A stretch of 64,000 nt of DNA from Necropsobacter rosorum. GTDB taxonomy: Bacteria; Pseudomonadota; Gammaproteobacteria; Enterobacterales; Pasteurellaceae. A program made the position numbers and the translations under genes. How positions within the stretch are numbered: position 1 is the first letter of the stretch; each line of letters starts with the position of its first letter. The notes beneath the pieces were generated by a model that worked only from the letters and a program-made list of their open reading frames with translations, did not search any database and was not told where the DNA came from. The stretch lies in assembly GCA_000751835.1 (NCBI GenBank), contig CCMQ01000004.1:62001-126000 (forward strand). The letters run 5' to 3'. Below, one piece after another: positions 41,546-52,602 of the stretch.

Positions 41546-41584
41546 ATTATAAAGGAATTTAAACGGAAACGAAAACGTTTGCGC
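41546..41584 (-). promoter_or_regulatory. purL promoter with PurR operator
   Basis: ACGAAAACGTTTGCGC at 41569-41584 is the complement of the PurR consensus ACGCAAACGTTTTCGT with one mismatch. It overlaps the -35 region of a promoter whose -10 (TATAAT on the minus strand) is at 41551-41546, 42 bases before the purL start. Confidence 0.88.
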
Positions 41585-41593
41585 CGCATAATA

Positions 41594-41629
41594 GAAAAAA
41601 CGCCCTTATTTCTCAACAAGGGCGTTTCG
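41594..41629 (-). terminator. Terminator of dusB-fis
   Basis: AAACGCCCTT (41598-41607) and AAGGGCGTTT (41618-41627) make a perfect stem with a six-T tail on the minus strand, 18 bases after the fis stop. Confidence 0.9.
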
Positions 41630-41645
41630 GCATACCGGCTGGCAA

Positions 41646-41945
41646 TTAACCCATACCGTATTTTTTTAATTTTTTGCGCAAGGTACCGCGGTTGATACCT
41701 AACATGGTTGCCGCACGGGTTTGATTACCGCGGGTATATTGCATAACCATATCCAGCATAGGGTGTTCAACTTCCGCTAAAACCAATTCATAAAGATCGT
41801 TCACATCCTGACCGTCTAACTGTGATAAATAGTTTCTTAACGCCTGTTTCACTGAATCGCGCAGCGGTTTGTTGGTGACCTGAGATTGTGAATTTAAAAC
41901 TGAAACCGTTAACGCTTCAGCCGGATTACGTTGTTGTTCTAACAT
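41646..41945 (-). CDS. fis: DNA-binding protein Fis
   Basis: The 99-residue nucleoid protein bends DNA and activates rRNA promoters, and aids site-specific recombination. The C-terminal helix-turn-helix ([22 protein letters not shown], about 75-97) is nearly identical to the enterobacterial one; the N-terminal beta-hairpin region is shorter in similarity. Its start overlaps the dusB stop by seven bases, as in the known dusB-fis operon. Confidence 0.98.
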   Translation of the reverse strand: MLEQQRNPAEALTVSVLNSQSQVTNKPLRDSVKQALRNYLSQLDGQDVNDLYELVLAEVEHPMLDMVMQYTRGNQTRAATMLGINRGTLRKKLKKYGMG

Positions 41946-42922
41946 GTCTCTCTATCCAATTGAATCAAATTAAAATAATCTTCCAATGCCGCGAGCTGCC
42001 CTGCGGCTGTCGTAATGGCATTAAAAGTCTGTTTAAAACCGGAATTAGGTTGAATTCCCTGTAAATACCAAGCCACATGCTTGCGTGCTATGCGATACCC
42101 TTTTTCCTCGCCGTAAAACCGGTGAAGCGCACGGATATGGTGCAAAATCACACCGCACTTTTCCGCTAAACTTGGTGGTGAAACTATCGAATCCGCTTCA
42201 ACTAAAGCCGCCACCGATTGAAAAATCCATGGGTTGCCCAGTGCGCCGCGTCCGATCATGATTGCATCCGCACCGGTATAATTAAGCACATCCAATGCTT
42301 TACGGGCGGATGTAATATCGCCGTTTGCGATAACCGGAATAGAAACCTGCCGCTTCACCGCGCCGATATTGTCGTATTCAGCCTCCCCTTCAAATAAACA
42401 TTCACGGGTACGCCCGTGAACGGTTAAAGCCTGAATACCGGATTGCTCCGCTATTTTCGCGATTTGCACGCAATTTCTGTTTTTCCGATCCCAGCCTGTT
42501 CTGATTTTTAGTGTTACAGGCACATTCACAGCATTAACGACCGCTTCAAGGATCCGTCGAACCAAATCGGGATATTGCAACAGTGCCGAACCGGCCATTC
42601 TGCGATTTACCTTCTTGGCGGGGCAGCCCATATTAATATCAATAATCTGCGCCCCGTACTCGACGTTTACTCGCGCCGCCTGTGCCATTTCATCGGGATC
42701 GGCTCCCGCTATCTGTACGGCATTTATCCCTGCATCCTGATGATGAGACAGACGCAGTTTCGACTTTTCGGTATGCCAGACCTGAGGATTGGCCGACATC
42801 ATTTCGGAATAAGTCAGACCTGCGCCGTAACGGGCGCAAATCCGCCGGAATGGTTGGTCGGTAATGCCTGCCATCGGCGCGAGAAGAACACGGTTTTTCA
42901 ACTGATAAGATCCAATCCGCAT
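41939..42922 (-). CDS. dusB: tRNA-dihydrouridine synthase B
   Basis: The 327-residue FMN enzyme reduces uridines in the tRNA D-loop. The FMN barrel starts with [22 protein letters not shown]; catalytic Cys100 is in [28 protein letters not shown] and IANGDI bind FMN phosphate. The upstream gap to prmA is 208 bases, so dusB-fis probably has its own growth-phase-regulated promoter. Confidence 0.96.
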   Translation of the reverse strand: MRIGSYQLKNRVLLAPMAGITDQPFRRICARYGAGLTYSEMMSANPQVWHTEKSKLRLSHHQDAGINAVQIAGADPDEMAQAARVNVEYGAQIIDINMGCPAKKVNRRMAGSALLQYPDLVRRILEAVVNAVNVPVTLKIRTGWDRKNRNCVQIAKIAEQSGIQALTVHGRTRECLFEGEAEYDNIGAVKRQVSIPVIANGDITSARKALDVLNYTGADAIMIGRGALGNPWIFQSVAALVEADSIVSPPSLAEKCGVILHHIRALHRFYGEEKGYRIARKHVAWYLQGIQPNSGFKQTFNAITTAAGQLAALEDYFNLIQLDRETC

Positions 42923-43130
42923 TTTTCACTTCCCCGTTACACGCTAATCCAATCAAAGCCGGACATGCCGTTCGCCGCCTATCCGGCGACAAGGCGTGCT
43001 ATCATACGCACTTTTACCCCATTTGAAAAGCATATTTTTTATACAAAATATAATTTTTTTTCAATTGTTTAACCGATGTCTAAATTTCGATAAATTAATT
43101 GCTAAAAAATAGACGGCGGGCTTGACAAGG

Positions 43131-44012
43131 TCAGTTTAATTTCCCCGTAATCCGGCACCATTCTTCTCTTACTTCGACAGGCGCAAGCGTAAAACGTTCG
43201 GCATAGGTTTCACACACTGACGATGCCTGAGTTTGCAAAATGCCGGATAAACAAAGCAGCCCGTTCGGTTTTACCAATTGACGGATAACGGGATACAATT
43301 CTTTCAGCGGCCCGGCCAGAATATTAGCCACCACCACATCCGCCTTTAACTCCGCCGGTTGATCCGAGGCTAAAAACAGCTGCAGCCGCTCAGCCACGCC
43401 GTTGTGCTGCGCATTATTGCGGCTGGCCAAAATCGCCTGCGGATCGATGTCGATGCCCACCGCACTTTGCGCCCCCAGTTTCAAGGCGGCAATGGCCAGA
43501 ATCCCGGAACCACAGCCGAAATCGATCACCGTTTTAGCGCGTAAATCCAAACCGTCCAGCCATTCCAGACACAAAGCAGTGGTCGGATGTGTGCCCGTGC
43601 CGAACGCCAAGCCGGGATCCAGCATCACATTCACCGCCGTGTCATCCGGCACTTCGCGCCAACTCGGACAAATCCACAGACGCTGACCAAAACGCATCGG
43701 ATGAAAATTATCCATCCACGCGCGTTCCCAGTCTTTATCTTCAATTTGCTCAATCTTATAGGCGAATCCTGCCGGCAGCAGCTCGCTTTGTTCAAGTGCG
43801 GTTAAAATTTGCCGCATATCGGTTTCGGCATCAAATAACGCCATAATATCCGTATTGCCCCACAGGCGGGTTTCGCCCGGCAGCGGTTCAAAAATCGGCG
43901 TATCCTGACTGTCCATAAAGGTCACGGACACCGCGCCGATAGCCTGTAAATAATCACTGATGCGTTCCGCCATCTGATCCGTGCTGTTTAAACGGATTTG
44001 TACCCAAGCCAT
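43131..44012 (-). CDS. prmA: Ribosomal protein L11 methyltransferase PrmA
   Basis: The 293-residue enzyme trimethylates ribosomal protein L11. An N-terminal L11-binding domain ([22 protein letters not shown]) precedes the SAM-binding domain, with [20 protein letters not shown] and [20 protein letters not shown], then [13 protein letters not shown]. In E. coli it follows panF; here a hydrolase gene is inserted between them, 8 bases upstream of prmA. Confidence 0.97.
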   Translation of the reverse strand: MAWVQIRLNSTDQMAERISDYLQAIGAVSVTFMDSQDTPIFEPLPGETRLWGNTDIMALFDAETDMRQILTALEQSELLPAGFAYKIEQIEDKDWERAWMDNFHPMRFGQRLWICPSWREVPDDTAVNVMLDPGLAFGTGTHPTTALCLEWLDGLDLRAKTVIDFGCGSGILAIAALKLGAQSAVGIDIDPQAILASRNNAQHNGVAERLQLFLASDQPAELKADVVVANILAGPLKELYPVIRQLVKPNGLLCLSGILQTQASSVCETYAERFTLAPVEVREEWCRITGKLN

Positions 44013-44020
44013 TGTTTATC

Positions 44021-44566
44021 CTATTTGTTTACCAACTCGTTGATTAATTTTAATAGCGACGGAAATTCGGTGCAGCCTTCACGATCCACGAAATGCCCGC
44101 CACGCGGCAGACGAATATACACTGCCTGCAAATGTTTTGCCAGTGCATCACTATAGGTATGCGGCACTACACTATCGTCCAGTGCCGAAATGACATAAGC
44201 CGGAAACGGCATGCAGGGCGGCGCAATGGCATACAGATTGGAAAACGGCGTTAATTCCGCCAGCCCTTCTACCGGTTGATAAAAACCGGAGACAAAAATC
44301 GCCGCCCGCGGCCGGGCATAGTTAAAGGCCAGAAAATTCAATACCGCAATCGCCCCCAGACTGTGCCCGATGATGATCGTCTCGTCATCCATCTTCACAT
44401 TTTGCTTTAAATAATCCAACCATTGTTGTGCATTCGGCGTCTCCGCATTCGGCATAGCCAGAATATGACATTCCATCCCCCTAGCGGCCAATTGCTGCGC
44501 CAACCACGGAAACCAGTGTTTATCCGGATTGGCGCGATAACCGTGTACGATATAAACTTTGCGCAT
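44021..44566 (-). CDS. RBBP9/YdeN-family alpha/beta hydrolase
   Basis: The 181-residue small serine hydrolase has nucleophile Ser69 in IIGHSLGAIAV, an acid in SALDDSVVP (Asp130 or Asp131) and His158 in PRGGHF. YIVHGYRANP at the start is the oxyanion strand. The bacterial family (YdeN) has no well-defined substrate. It lies between panF (12 bases) and prmA (8 bases), so it belongs to this transcription unit, although it is absent from the E. coli arrangement. Confidence 0.85.
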   Translation of the reverse strand: MRKVYIVHGYRANPDKHWFPWLAQQLAARGMECHILAMPNAETPNAQQWLDYLKQNVKMDDETIIIGHSLGAIAVLNFLAFNYARPRAAIFVSGFYQPVEGLAELTPFSNLYAIAPPCMPFPAYVISALDDSVVPHTYSDALAKHLQAVYIRLPRGGHFVDREGCTEFPSLLKLINELVNK

Positions 44567-44578
44567 ACTGTCTCCCTT

Positions 44579-46015
44579 TTATTGACTTACATTGCATTTT
44601 CTTTCGCCGATTTTATTGGCAAGTAAAAAGGCCAGCAAGCCGAATACCAATGACGGCACGATAGCATGAAAATGGAATAATTTAATGCCGGCAGTGGTGA
44701 GTGCGATATAGCTGCCTAATCCCACCACCATTGAACCGATAGCGCCGTACGCATTGGCTTTCTGCCAGTACAGCCCTAACACGATAACCCATAAAAACGC
44801 CGCTTCCAGCCCGCCGAAGGCAAACAGGTTGAGCCAGATAATCATATCTGGCGGGTTCAAGGCCGCCACAATCAACAGTGCGGTCAGCCCCAGCGTAATT
44901 AACGATGAAAAACGGCCGATTTTTTTCTGATCCCTCGCCCTTTCCGGCTTCGCCGACAAATATAAATCCTTCACGAAAATGGAGGAAGACTGAATCAGTT
45001 GCGCATCAATGGTGGACATAATCGCCGACATCGGTGCCGCCAGAAAAATTCCCGCCACAATCGGCGGCAACACCTGCAACATCAACGTCGGAATCACCTG
45101 ATCCGGCACGGTTAAATCGGGAATAATCGCTTTGCCCAGCGCACCGGCCAAATGCATGCCCAGCATAATCACGGATAGCACGGCCGTGCCGATCAGCATA
45201 CCGCGATGCAGGGCTTTGCTGTCCTTAAACGCCATGCAGCGCACCGCCGTATGCGGCAGCCCCACCACCCCGAAACACACCAGAATCCAGAAAGAAGCCA
45301 TAAACTGGAAATCCAGCATGTCATTCGGGCCGTAAGGCGTGACCAGTTCTGGATTAATTTCCGTTAATTTTTGCACCGCACTTTCCACCCCGCCGGCGGC
45401 ATAAATCGTGCCGACCAGCAGAATAACGGTGCCTAAAATCATTACCGTGCCCTGAATCGTGTCGGTCAGCACCACCGCACGAAAACCGCCGATAAAGGTA
45501 TAAAGCCCGACGGTTAAGGCAAAAATCAGCAAAGATTGGGTATAACCGATACCGATTGAGGTTTCCAGTAATCGCGCACCGCCGATAAACTGCACCGTCA
45601 TCGCGGCAAAAAAGGCGATTAACAGCGCCAGCCCTGCGATCCAGACCAGATATTTATTTTTATAGCGATACAATAGCAGGTCATTGATGGTCAAGGCATT
45701 GGTTTCGCGGGAAAGCAAGGCGAATTTTTTGCCCAGCGCGCCCAACGCCAGCCAGACCGCCGGCACTTGAATCATCGCCAGCAACACCCAGCCCAAACCG
45801 AACTTATATGCCGCCCCCGGCCCGCCGATAAACGAACTGGCGCTGGCATAGGTGGAGGCTGTCGTCATCGCCAGCACGAAACCGGTCATTGAACGGTTGC
45901 CCACATAATATTCGGTTAAAAAATCGCCTTTGGTGCGTTTTACATAAGCGTAAAGCGCCGCACCGAAAATAAAGGTCAGATAAATGACCAGCGGAAGCAC
46001 AATGCCTAAATTCAT
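44579..46015 (-). CDS. panF: Sodium/pantothenate symporter PanF
   Basis: The 478-residue SSS-family transporter has about 13 membrane segments and takes up pantothenate with sodium. Typical parts are YYVGNRSMTGFVLAMTTASTYASASSFIGGPGAAY, the core helices WIAGLALLIAFFAAMTVQFIGGARL, and ILAAPMSAIMSTIDAQLIQSSSIFVKDLY-type sodium-site region. It overlaps yhdT by four bases (ATGA). Confidence 0.95.
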   Translation of the reverse strand: MNLGIVLPLVIYLTFIFGAALYAYVKRTKGDFLTEYYVGNRSMTGFVLAMTTASTYASASSFIGGPGAAYKFGLGWVLLAMIQVPAVWLALGALGKKFALLSRETNALTINDLLLYRYKNKYLVWIAGLALLIAFFAAMTVQFIGGARLLETSIGIGYTQSLLIFALTVGLYTFIGGFRAVVLTDTIQGTVMILGTVILLVGTIYAAGGVESAVQKLTEINPELVTPYGPNDMLDFQFMASFWILVCFGVVGLPHTAVRCMAFKDSKALHRGMLIGTAVLSVIMLGMHLAGALGKAIIPDLTVPDQVIPTLMLQVLPPIVAGIFLAAPMSAIMSTIDAQLIQSSSIFVKDLYLSAKPERARDQKKIGRFSSLITLGLTALLIVAALNPPDMIIWLNLFAFGGLEAAFLWVIVLGLYWQKANAYGAIGSMVVGLGSYIALTTAGIKLFHFHAIVPSLVFGLLAFLLANKIGERKCNVSQ

Positions 46016-46281
46016 TGATCTTCCCCCGCCGTGTTGTCATGTTCAAGCGGAATATCCTGATAGACGATCTTAATCACCCAATAGGCGACGACAATAAATA
46101 AAACCGGCAAATAAAAACAGGATAATTCAAACCATAACGGAAAACCGACAGGCCCGCGGGTATCCTGCGGCAAATAAGCGCACAGACACCAGCCGATCAC
46201 ATACAGCACCGTTAATCCCAGCGCCCAGCGGGCTTCTTTAGCCGCCTGGCGATAACGCGGATCATTTTTCATTTTTGTCAT
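46012..46281 (-). CDS. yhdT: YhdT-family small membrane protein
   Basis: The 89-residue protein has two membrane segments (about 18-38 and 48-70) and a conserved family pattern, RYRQAAKEARWALGLTVLYV and FPLWFELSCFYLPVLF. It is always next to panF in gammaproteobacteria and translationally coupled to it here. The function is unknown; an accessory role for PanF is plausible but unproven. Confidence 0.9.
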   Translation of the reverse strand: MTKMKNDPRYRQAAKEARWALGLTVLYVIGWCLCAYLPQDTRGPVGFPLWFELSCFYLPVLFIVVAYWVIKIVYQDIPLEHDNTAGEDQ

Positions 46282-46309
46282 ACTCTGTGGTTTTAGTACT
46301 CATTTTCGC

Positions 46310-46348
46310 ATAAAAAAATCCCTCCCTCCGTCACCGGAGGAAGGGAAA
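46310..46348 (-). terminator. Terminator of accB-accC
   Basis: A 12-base stem with one mismatch (CCTCCG/CGGAGG core, TCCCT/AGGGA outer) and 4-base loop is followed on the minus strand by a T run of seven. It separates accC from yhdT-panF. Confidence 0.85.
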
Positions 46349-46355
46349 TTCAACA

Positions 46356-47702
46356 TCAATCCCGCATACCTAGTTTCTTTTCCAGGTAGTGAATATTGGT
46401 GCCGCCCTGCTGGAAGTTTTTATCCTCCAGAATTAATTCATGCAGCGGAATATTGGTTTTAATTCCGCTGATAATGGTTTCCGCCAAGGCATTTTGCATG
46501 CGGCGAATCGCTACTTCACGGCTATCGCCGTAAGTGATGAGTTTCGCAATCATGGAATCGTAATGCGGCGGCACGGTATAACCGGCATACACATGGGAAT
46601 CCCAACGCACACCCAAACCGCCCGGCGAGTGCAAATGGGTGACTTTACCCGGCGACGGCAGGAAAGTATTCGGATCTTCGGCGTTGATCCGGCATTCGAT
46701 CGCATGCCCTCTCACTTTGATATCCTCCTGTTTAAAGGAAATCGGCAACCCGGCGGCAATCCGCAGCTGCTCTTTCACCAGATCCACACCGGTGATCATT
46801 TCCGTCACCGGATGTTCCACCTGAATACGGGTATTCATTTCAATGAAATAAAATTCGCCGTTTTCGTATAAAAATTCAAACGTGCCGGCACCGCGATAGC
46901 CGATTTCCACACAGGCTTTGGCACAGCGGGAACCGATATCGCGCCGAATTTCCTCGGAAATCCCCGGCGCCGGCGCTTCTTCCACCACTTTCTGATGGCG
47001 GCGCTGCATGGAACAGTCGCGCTCGGCCAGATACACCGCATTGCCATGCGTATCCGCCAGTACCTGAATTTCCACATGGCGCGGATTTTCCAGATATTTT
47101 TCCATATACACCATGTCATTATTAAACGCCGCTTTGGCTTCCGCTTTAGTCATGGCAATGGATTCTTCCAACGCACTTTCGCTGCGCACCACGCGCATAC
47201 CGCGCCCGCCACCGCCACCGGAGGCTTTGATAATAACCGGATAACCGATGCGTTTGGCAATCTCTTTATTTTTCGCCATATCGCTGCCCACCGGGCCGTC
47301 AGAGCCCGGCACGCACGGCACGCCGGCTTTTTTCATGGCATGAATGGCGGACACTTTATCGCCCATTAAACGGATAACTTCCGCAGTCGGCCCGATAAAA
47401 ATAAAGCCGGAGCGTTCCACCTGTTCAGCAAAATCGGCGTTTTCCGACAAAAAGCCATAGCCCGGATGAATGGCATCGGCGCCGGTCACTTCCGCGGCGG
47501 CAATAATCGCCGGAATATTCAAATAACTTTTGGCAGACGGCGCCGGCCCAATGCACACTGTTTCATCCGCCAGCAGAACGTGTTTCAGTTCGCGGTCCGC
47601 CGTAGAATGTATCGCGACGGTTTTAATCCCGAGTTCTTTACAGGCGCGCAGAATACGCAATGCAATTTCGCCGCGGTTAGCAATAACAACTTTTTCTAAC
47701 AT
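46356..47702 (-). CDS. accC: Acetyl-CoA carboxylase, biotin carboxylase subunit AccC
   Basis: The 448-residue ATP-grasp enzyme carboxylates biotin on AccB at the first step of fatty-acid synthesis. The N-domain [18 protein letters not shown], glycine-rich lid [14 protein letters not shown], catalytic Glu in [20 protein letters not shown] and C-terminal RVNAEDP-like segment ([17 protein letters not shown]) are all present. It follows accB by 58 bases. Confidence 0.99.
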   Translation of the reverse strand: MLEKVVIANRGEIALRILRACKELGIKTVAIHSTADRELKHVLLADETVCIGPAPSAKSYLNIPAIIAAAEVTGADAIHPGYGFLSENADFAEQVERSGFIFIGPTAEVIRLMGDKVSAIHAMKKAGVPCVPGSDGPVGSDMAKNKEIAKRIGYPVIIKASGGGGGRGMRVVRSESALEESIAMTKAEAKAAFNNDMVYMEKYLENPRHVEIQVLADTHGNAVYLAERDCSMQRRHQKVVEEAPAPGISEEIRRDIGSRCAKACVEIGYRGAGTFEFLYENGEFYFIEMNTRIQVEHPVTEMITGVDLVKEQLRIAAGLPISFKQEDIKVRGHAIECRINAEDPNTFLPSPGKVTHLHSPGGLGVRWDSHVYAGYTVPPHYDSMIAKLITYGDSREVAIRRMQNALAETIISGIKTNIPLHELILEDKNFQQGGTNIHYLEKKLGMRD

Positions 47703-47760
47703 AAGAATTTACTCTTAGCATATTGTCGCAGGGCGAAAGATGCCCTACGAAAAGAATGGA

Positions 47761-48219
47761 TTATTCGATGACGATCAATGGCTCGTCAAATTCAACCGGC
47801 TCACCATCATTAACCAGAATCGCTTTTACCACGCCCGCTTTATCGGCTTCAATGCGGTTCATCATTTTCATCGCTTCAACGATACACAGCGCATCACCGA
47901 TTTTCACCGACTGGCCGAGTTCGACAAACACTTTGGCATCCGGGCTCGGGCTGCGGTAAAACGTGCCCACCATCGGCGAACGCACGATATGTCCGCTTAA
48001 TTCTTCAGCCGCCGCCGGTGTTGGTGTTGGCGTTGCCGGCGCGGACGGTGCCGGTGCAGGCGAGGCAACCGGTGCGGCCGGCACGGTATATTGCACCGCC
48101 GCTGCCGCCGGTGTACCGCGGTTAATGCGCACGGATTCTTCGCCTTCGGAAATTTCAAGCTCCATAATGCCCGATTCTTCCACTAATTCGATCAGTTTTT
48201 TAATTTTACGAATGTCCAT
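47761..48219 (-). CDS. accB: Acetyl-CoA carboxylase, biotin carboxyl carrier protein AccB
   Basis: The 152-residue carrier protein is biotinylated at Lys118 in VEAMKMMN and moves carboxybiotin between AccC and AccAD. The N-terminal [18 protein letters not shown] and the thumb-containing domain are typical, with a Pro/Ala linker at about 37-72. The ATG at 48219 after AGGAAA gives the family-standard N-terminus; a longer frame to 48255 is rejected. Confidence 0.98.
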   Translation of the reverse strand: MDIRKIKKLIELVEESGIMELEISEGEESVRINRGTPAAAAVQYTVPAAPVASPAPAPSAPATPTPTPAAAEELSGHIVRSPMVGTFYRSPSPDAKVFVELGQSVKIGDALCIVEAMKMMNRIEADKAGVVKAILVNDGEPVEFDEPLIVIE

Positions 48220-48372
48220 AATGATTTCCTGAAATACTAAAAAATTCGACCGCACTTTTTCATCAAAGATGACAAACAGACAAAAGTGCAGTGGGTTAAA
48301 ATGCTATTCCGCTCGGAAGATTACCTGAAAATCACGCTGTTGGCGATAAAATTCTGTTAAATTCGTTAAAAT

Positions 48373-48834
48373 TCAGGCTAATTTCGCTTTTTTCGCTAAA
48401 TAATCCAGCGCATAGTGCAGGGCAAATTCATAACCCTGCGCGCCCAATCCGCAAATCACCCCCTCGGCGATATCGCTGAAATAGGAATGATGACGGAAAA
48501 CCTCGCGTTGATGAATATTGGATAAATGCACCTCCACAAACGGAATGGCAACCGCCAGCAATGCATCGCGCAGCGCAACGCTGGTGTGGGTATAGGCCGC
48601 GGGATTAAACAGAATAAAATCAATTTGCCCGACACTTTGATGGATTTTCTCGATCAGTTTTTCTTCGCTGTTTGCCTGAAAGCAGCTCAACACCGCCTGA
48701 TGCCGCGCCGCCAGTTGCTGCATATGCGCTTCGATCGCCGCCAGCGTCATACTGCCGTAATGCTGAGGTTCGCGTTTTCCCAACATATTCAAATTCGGGC
48801 CGTTTAATAACAAAATTCGTGCCGATTGCGACAT
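48373..48834 (-). CDS. aroQ: 3-dehydroquinate dehydratase, type II
   Basis: The 153-residue dodecameric enzyme dehydrates 3-dehydroquinate in the shikimate pathway. Active-site features: [17 protein letters not shown] with Tyr26, [17 protein letters not shown] and [11 protein letters not shown] with His103. It lies upstream of accBC on the same strand, an arrangement shared with E. coli relatives. Confidence 0.98.
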   Translation of the reverse strand: MSQSARILLLNGPNLNMLGKREPQHYGSMTLAAIEAHMQQLAARHQAVLSCFQANSEEKLIEKIHQSVGQIDFILFNPAAYTHTSVALRDALLAVAIPFVEVHLSNIHQREVFRHHSYFSDIAEGVICGLGAQGYEFALHYALDYLAKKAKLA

Positions 48835-48972
48835 AATCCTATCCTTTTTCTTTCAAATTGCTGCATTATAGCCTTTTTCTGCCAAACTGCAGTAAGCCGA
48901 ATGCTGGTCAAACCAATGGAATGTCCGGCGTTTTTGCTGACGCCGGCAATCAATACGCCTGCGGCATTGCGC

Positions 48973-49968
48973 TTAGCACGTCAGTTCAGTGACAAATTCC
49001 GAGCCGATCCCCACCAGCGGCAGGGGCGAATCCGGCCATGCTCTCAGCACCTGATAGTCCATCAGGCTCAGCGTATCCAGCCCCGGTGTTACATGCGGAG
49101 TATATTGTTGCGCGATTCTGGCCAGTTGCGTTAACCCCAGACTGCTTTCAATCGATGAGCTGATCACCGCTTTCAGCCCTTGTTGATGCGCCTGCGTAAT
49201 CAAATCCACACAGCGCTCCAGTGAGCCGACCAAAGTCGGTTTAATAATAATTGCCGCCACATTCGGTTCGGCTTTGACCGCAAAATCCGGCTCGCGCACC
49301 GATTCATCCCAAGCAATGGCAATGCCGGTCTGCTGCGCAAATTGGCGGCTTTCCTCACGGGTTTTGCAGGGTTCTTCCAAAAACTGAATCCGGTTGCGAT
49401 GTTCGGGCTTCACATATTTGGCGAACAGCAGCGCTTTGGCCGGCGTCCAGCTGCGGTTGGCGTCCAGACGCAAGGCTAAATCGGGAATAGCTTCCAGCAG
49501 CATATCGGTGATCATGCCGTCGCGGTTCGCTTCATACATGCCCACTTTGATTTTCGCCACTTTTTCACCCTGCATGCGGTTCAGCGGTTCGTACAGTTCG
49601 TCCGGGTCGCCGTAACACAGCGGGGCAACCTGATACAACCCGGTCGGATGTAATGTGCCTTTCAGTTCGGCGAGGGCGCAGCTTAAACCGAAGGCGACGG
49701 AAGGATAAAGCCCGTCCAGAGATAATTTTTCATTGTTGCTGCGCGCCGCATCCCAGTTTTTCAGCCAAAGTGCGGTCTGTTTTTGCGCCATTTCCAGCGT
49801 TTCCCGACTGAATTCCGGCAACGGCGCAATTTCGCCCCAGCCCTCATTCTCACCGCATTTAATCCGCACCAGCAAGCCTTCTCGCCGTTTCAGAAAGCGA
49901 TTGCGCAGAATCAGTTGGCTGTCAACCGGGATCGAATATTGATAAAGATGATATTCACGCACTGTCAT
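48973..49968 (-). CDS. menC: o-Succinylbenzoate synthase MenC
   Basis: The 331-residue enolase-superfamily enzyme dehydrates SHCHC to o-succinylbenzoate in menaquinone synthesis. Catalytic Lys is in AKIKVGMY; metal ligands are Asp in RLDANRSW, Glu in FLEEPCKT and Asp in AWDESVRE; second Lys in IIKPTLVGS. The ATG at 49968 gives the conserved [14 protein letters not shown] start; a longer frame from 50076 would overlap menB and is rejected. It follows menB by 70 bases. Confidence 0.95.
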   Translation of the reverse strand: MTVREYHLYQYSIPVDSQLILRNRFLKRREGLLVRIKCGENEGWGEIAPLPEFSRETLEMAQKQTALWLKNWDAARSNNEKLSLDGLYPSVAFGLSCALAELKGTLHPTGLYQVAPLCYGDPDELYEPLNRMQGEKVAKIKVGMYEANRDGMITDMLLEAIPDLALRLDANRSWTPAKALLFAKYVKPEHRNRIQFLEEPCKTREESRQFAQQTGIAIAWDESVREPDFAVKAEPNVAAIIIKPTLVGSLERCVDLITQAHQQGLKAVISSSIESSLGLTQLARIAQQYTPHVTPGLDTLSLMDYQVLRAWPDSPLPLVGIGSEFVTELTC

Positions 49969-50038
49969 TGTCTTACCTTTATGGAGGCGTCTGAAATAAA
50001 GGGTGGACACCGCCACCCCGCCGAAATCAATCAATCCG

Positions 50039-50896
50039 TTACGGATTACGTTTGAATTTGCTGAAATCCGGCGCACGCTTTTGGTTAAAGGCGTTGCGCC
50101 CTTCCTGACCTTCTTCGGTCATATAAAATAACATGGTCGCATTGCCCGCCAGTTCCTGCAAGCCGGCTTGACCGTCGCAATCCGCATTTAATGCGGCTTT
50201 CAGACAACGCAGTGCAATCGGGCTGTTGCGCAGCATTTCGCGGCACCAGCGCACGGTTTCTTTTTCCAGCTCGGCATAAGGCACCACGGTATTCACCAGC
50301 CCCATATCCAACGCTTCCTGCGCGTTGTACTGACGGCATAAGAACCAGATTTCGCGCGCTTTTTTCTGCCCGACGATACGCGCCATATAACTTGCGCCCC
50401 AGCCGCCGTCGAAAGAACCCACTTTCGGCCCGGTCTGACCGAAAACCGCATTATCCGCCGCAATGGTTAAATCGCACATCATATGCAGCACATGACCGCC
50501 GCCGATAGCATAGCCTGCCACCATCGCCACTACCGGTTTCGGGCAAGTGCGGATGTCGCGCTGAAAATCCAAAACGTTCAGATGATGTACCCCGCTTTCA
50601 TCTTTATAACCGCCGTAATCGCCGCGCACTTTCTGATCACCGCCGGAGCAAAAGGCTTTTTCGCCCTGACCGGTCAACACGATAACGCCGATTTTTTCAT
50701 CGAAACGGGCATCGGCAAACGCGTTAATCATTTCTTTGACCGTTTGCGGGCGAAATGCGTTGCGTACCTGCGGGCGGTTAATGGTGATTTTGGCAATACC
50801 GTCGGCGGATTTATGATAAAAAATATCGCTATAGCCTTGGCTGCAATCCACCCACTCAATCGGCGCATAAAGTACATCGTCTTTTGGATTCTGCAT
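50039..50896 (-). CDS. menB: 1,4-Dihydroxy-2-naphthoyl-CoA synthase MenB
   Basis: The 285-residue crotonase-fold enzyme closes the naphthoquinone ring in menaquinone synthesis. Motifs: [54 protein letters not shown] and [21 protein letters not shown], as in E. coli MenB. Menaquinone serves anaerobic respiration such as fumarate reduction, which fits the adjacent aspartase gene that supplies fumarate. Confidence 0.98.
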   Translation of the reverse strand: MQNPKDDVLYAPIEWVDCSQGYSDIFYHKSADGIAKITINRPQVRNAFRPQTVKEMINAFADARFDEKIGVIVLTGQGEKAFCSGGDQKVRGDYGGYKDESGVHHLNVLDFQRDIRTCPKPVVAMVAGYAIGGGHVLHMMCDLTIAADNAVFGQTGPKVGSFDGGWGASYMARIVGQKKAREIWFLCRQYNAQEALDMGLVNTVVPYAELEKETVRWCREMLRNSPIALRCLKAALNADCDGQAGLQELAGNATMLFYMTEEGQEGRNAFNQKRAPDFSKFKRNP

Positions 50897-51001
50897 ACTG
50901 AATTCCTTTATTCTAATCGGTTGTTGAAAATCGGGTCATTATATCCCAATCTCCGCGCGACTAAAAGTGCGGTGCTTTTTGGCGGCGTTTCAACCAAACG
51001 A

Positions 51002-51031
51002 AACGGGAACCGACCCGCGCCGATTCCCGTT
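51002..51031 (-). terminator. Hairpin after aspA
   Basis: AACGGGAA (51002-51009) and TTCCCGTT (51024-51031) pair perfectly with a GC-rich 14-base spacer; the minus-strand tail is T-rich. It lies about 27 bases after the aspA stop. Confidence 0.6.
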
Positions 51032-51058
51032 AATCTGTCATTTTAGTCTTAAATGGAC

Positions 51059-52474
51059 TTATTTCGCCAGTTTTGCTTTATAAGTCGGATTCATCAGGTT
51101 TTCCACCGACAGAATGTCATCCAGTTCCGCCTCGGTTAACAGACCCATTTCCAGCACGACTTCGCGCACGCTGCGGCCGGTTTTGGCGCAGGTTTTGCCG
51201 ACGATATCGCCGTTGTGGTGGCCGATAAACGGATTCAGATAAGTCACGATACCGATGGAATTAAACACATAGTTTTCGCACACGTCTTTGTTGACGGTAA
51301 TGCCGTCGATACATTTGTCGCGCAGATTGATACAGGCGTTGGTCAAAATGCTGATACTTTCAAACATTGCCTGCCCGATCACCGGTTCCATCACGTTTAA
51401 TTGCAACTGTCCCGCTTCCGCCGCGAAAGTAATGGTGGTGTCGTTGCCGATCACTTTAAAGCACACCTGATTGACCACTTCCGGAATCACCGGATTGACT
51501 TTCGCCGGCATAATGGAAGAGCCCGCCTGCAATTCCGGCAGGTTAATTTCGTTCAAACCGGCGCGCGGCCCGGAAGACAATAAACGTAAGTCATTGCAGA
51601 CTTTGGATAATTTCACCGCGGTGCGTTTCAGCGCGCCGTGCACCATCACATAAGCGCCGCAGTCGGAAGTGGCTTCGATCAGGTTGCTGGCATTTACGCA
51701 CGGCAGACCGGATACTTCGGATAAACGTTTAACCACCAGTTCGGAATAGCCCTGCGGCGTATTTAATCCGGTCCCGATGGCGGTAGCGCCCAGATTCACT
51801 TCCAGCAGCAATTCGGCGGTACGTTTCAGGTTGCGGACTTCTTCATCCAGCAGCACGGAAAACGCCTGAAATTCCTGACCGACAGTCATCGGCACCGCAT
51901 CCTGCAACTGAGTGCGTCCCATTTTCAATACATTGGCGAATTCTTTCGCTTTATTTTCAAAACTTTGTTGCAGATACAGCACTTCACTGACCAGCGTCAT
52001 AATGCTGTTGTACACCGCAATGCGGAATCCGGTCGGATAGGCATCATTGGTGGACTGGCTGGCATTAACGTGATCCATCGGGTTCAGGTACTGATATTCG
52101 CCTTTTTGATGACCTAAAATTTCCAGCGCCAGATTGGCCACCACTTCGTTGGTATTCATATTCACCGAGGTACCGGCGCCGCCCTGATACACATCGGACG
52201 GGAACTGATCCATACATCTGCCGTCCACTAAAATCGCATCGCAGGCGTTCACGATGGCTTTTGCGATTTTTTCCGGAATCGCGCCCAGCTCACCGTTGGC
52301 AAGTGCGGTGGCTTTTTTCACCATTACCATGCCACGCACAAACTCCGGAATATCGGAAATCGTCATGTTAGAAATCTTAAAATTTTCCACCGCTCTTAAG
52401 GTGTGAATTCCCCAATAAGCATCCGCCGGTACTTCGCGTTCACCCAACAAATCCACTTCTTTTCTTGTGTTCAT
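51059..52474 (-). CDS. aspA: Aspartate ammonia-lyase (aspartase)
   Basis: The 471-residue enzyme deaminates aspartate to fumarate. The signature [40 protein letters not shown] and the N-terminal [20 protein letters not shown] are those of the fumarase/aspartase family, aspartase type. Its fumarate can feed anaerobic respiration. A CRP-like site is in the upstream region. Confidence 0.98.
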   Translation of the reverse strand: MNTRKEVDLLGEREVPADAYWGIHTLRAVENFKISNMTISDIPEFVRGMVMVKKATALANGELGAIPEKIAKAIVNACDAILVDGRCMDQFPSDVYQGGAGTSVNMNTNEVVANLALEILGHQKGEYQYLNPMDHVNASQSTNDAYPTGFRIAVYNSIMTLVSEVLYLQQSFENKAKEFANVLKMGRTQLQDAVPMTVGQEFQAFSVLLDEEVRNLKRTAELLLEVNLGATAIGTGLNTPQGYSELVVKRLSEVSGLPCVNASNLIEATSDCGAYVMVHGALKRTAVKLSKVCNDLRLLSSGPRAGLNEINLPELQAGSSIMPAKVNPVIPEVVNQVCFKVIGNDTTITFAAEAGQLQLNVMEPVIGQAMFESISILTNACINLRDKCIDGITVNKDVCENYVFNSIGIVTYLNPFIGHHNGDIVGKTCAKTGRSVREVVLEMGLLTEAELDDILSVENLMNPTYKAKLAK

Positions 52475-52580
52475 TGTGCTGTCCTCTCTTTTTCATTAAA
52501 AAAATAAACCCAGAAAACCACTTAACCCGCAACGGGTTATCGTATTAATGAAAAGTATTATAGGAAAGATAATCAAGAAA

Positions 52581-52602
52581 AAATGTGATCCAGATCAGTA
52601 TT
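52581..52602. promoter_or_regulatory. CRP-binding site upstream of aspA and fxsA
   Basis: TGTGATCCAGATCAGT matches the CRP consensus TGTGA-N6-TCACA well, with the extended AAATGTGATC and GATCA arms. It lies 107 bases before aspA and about 120 before fxsA. Control of aspA by CRP is known in E. coli. The adjacent bases (TCACATTT) form a second inverted partner of AAATGTGA. Confidence 0.7.

Noticed and set aside
42972-42989. TCGCCG/CGGCGA hairpin upstream of dusB
   Set aside because: It has only six base pairs and no T tail; it is not supported as a terminator or regulatory element.
48001-48120. Repetitive GC-rich stretch that looks like a tandem repeat
   Set aside because: It encodes the Pro/Ala linker of AccB, which is naturally repetitive.
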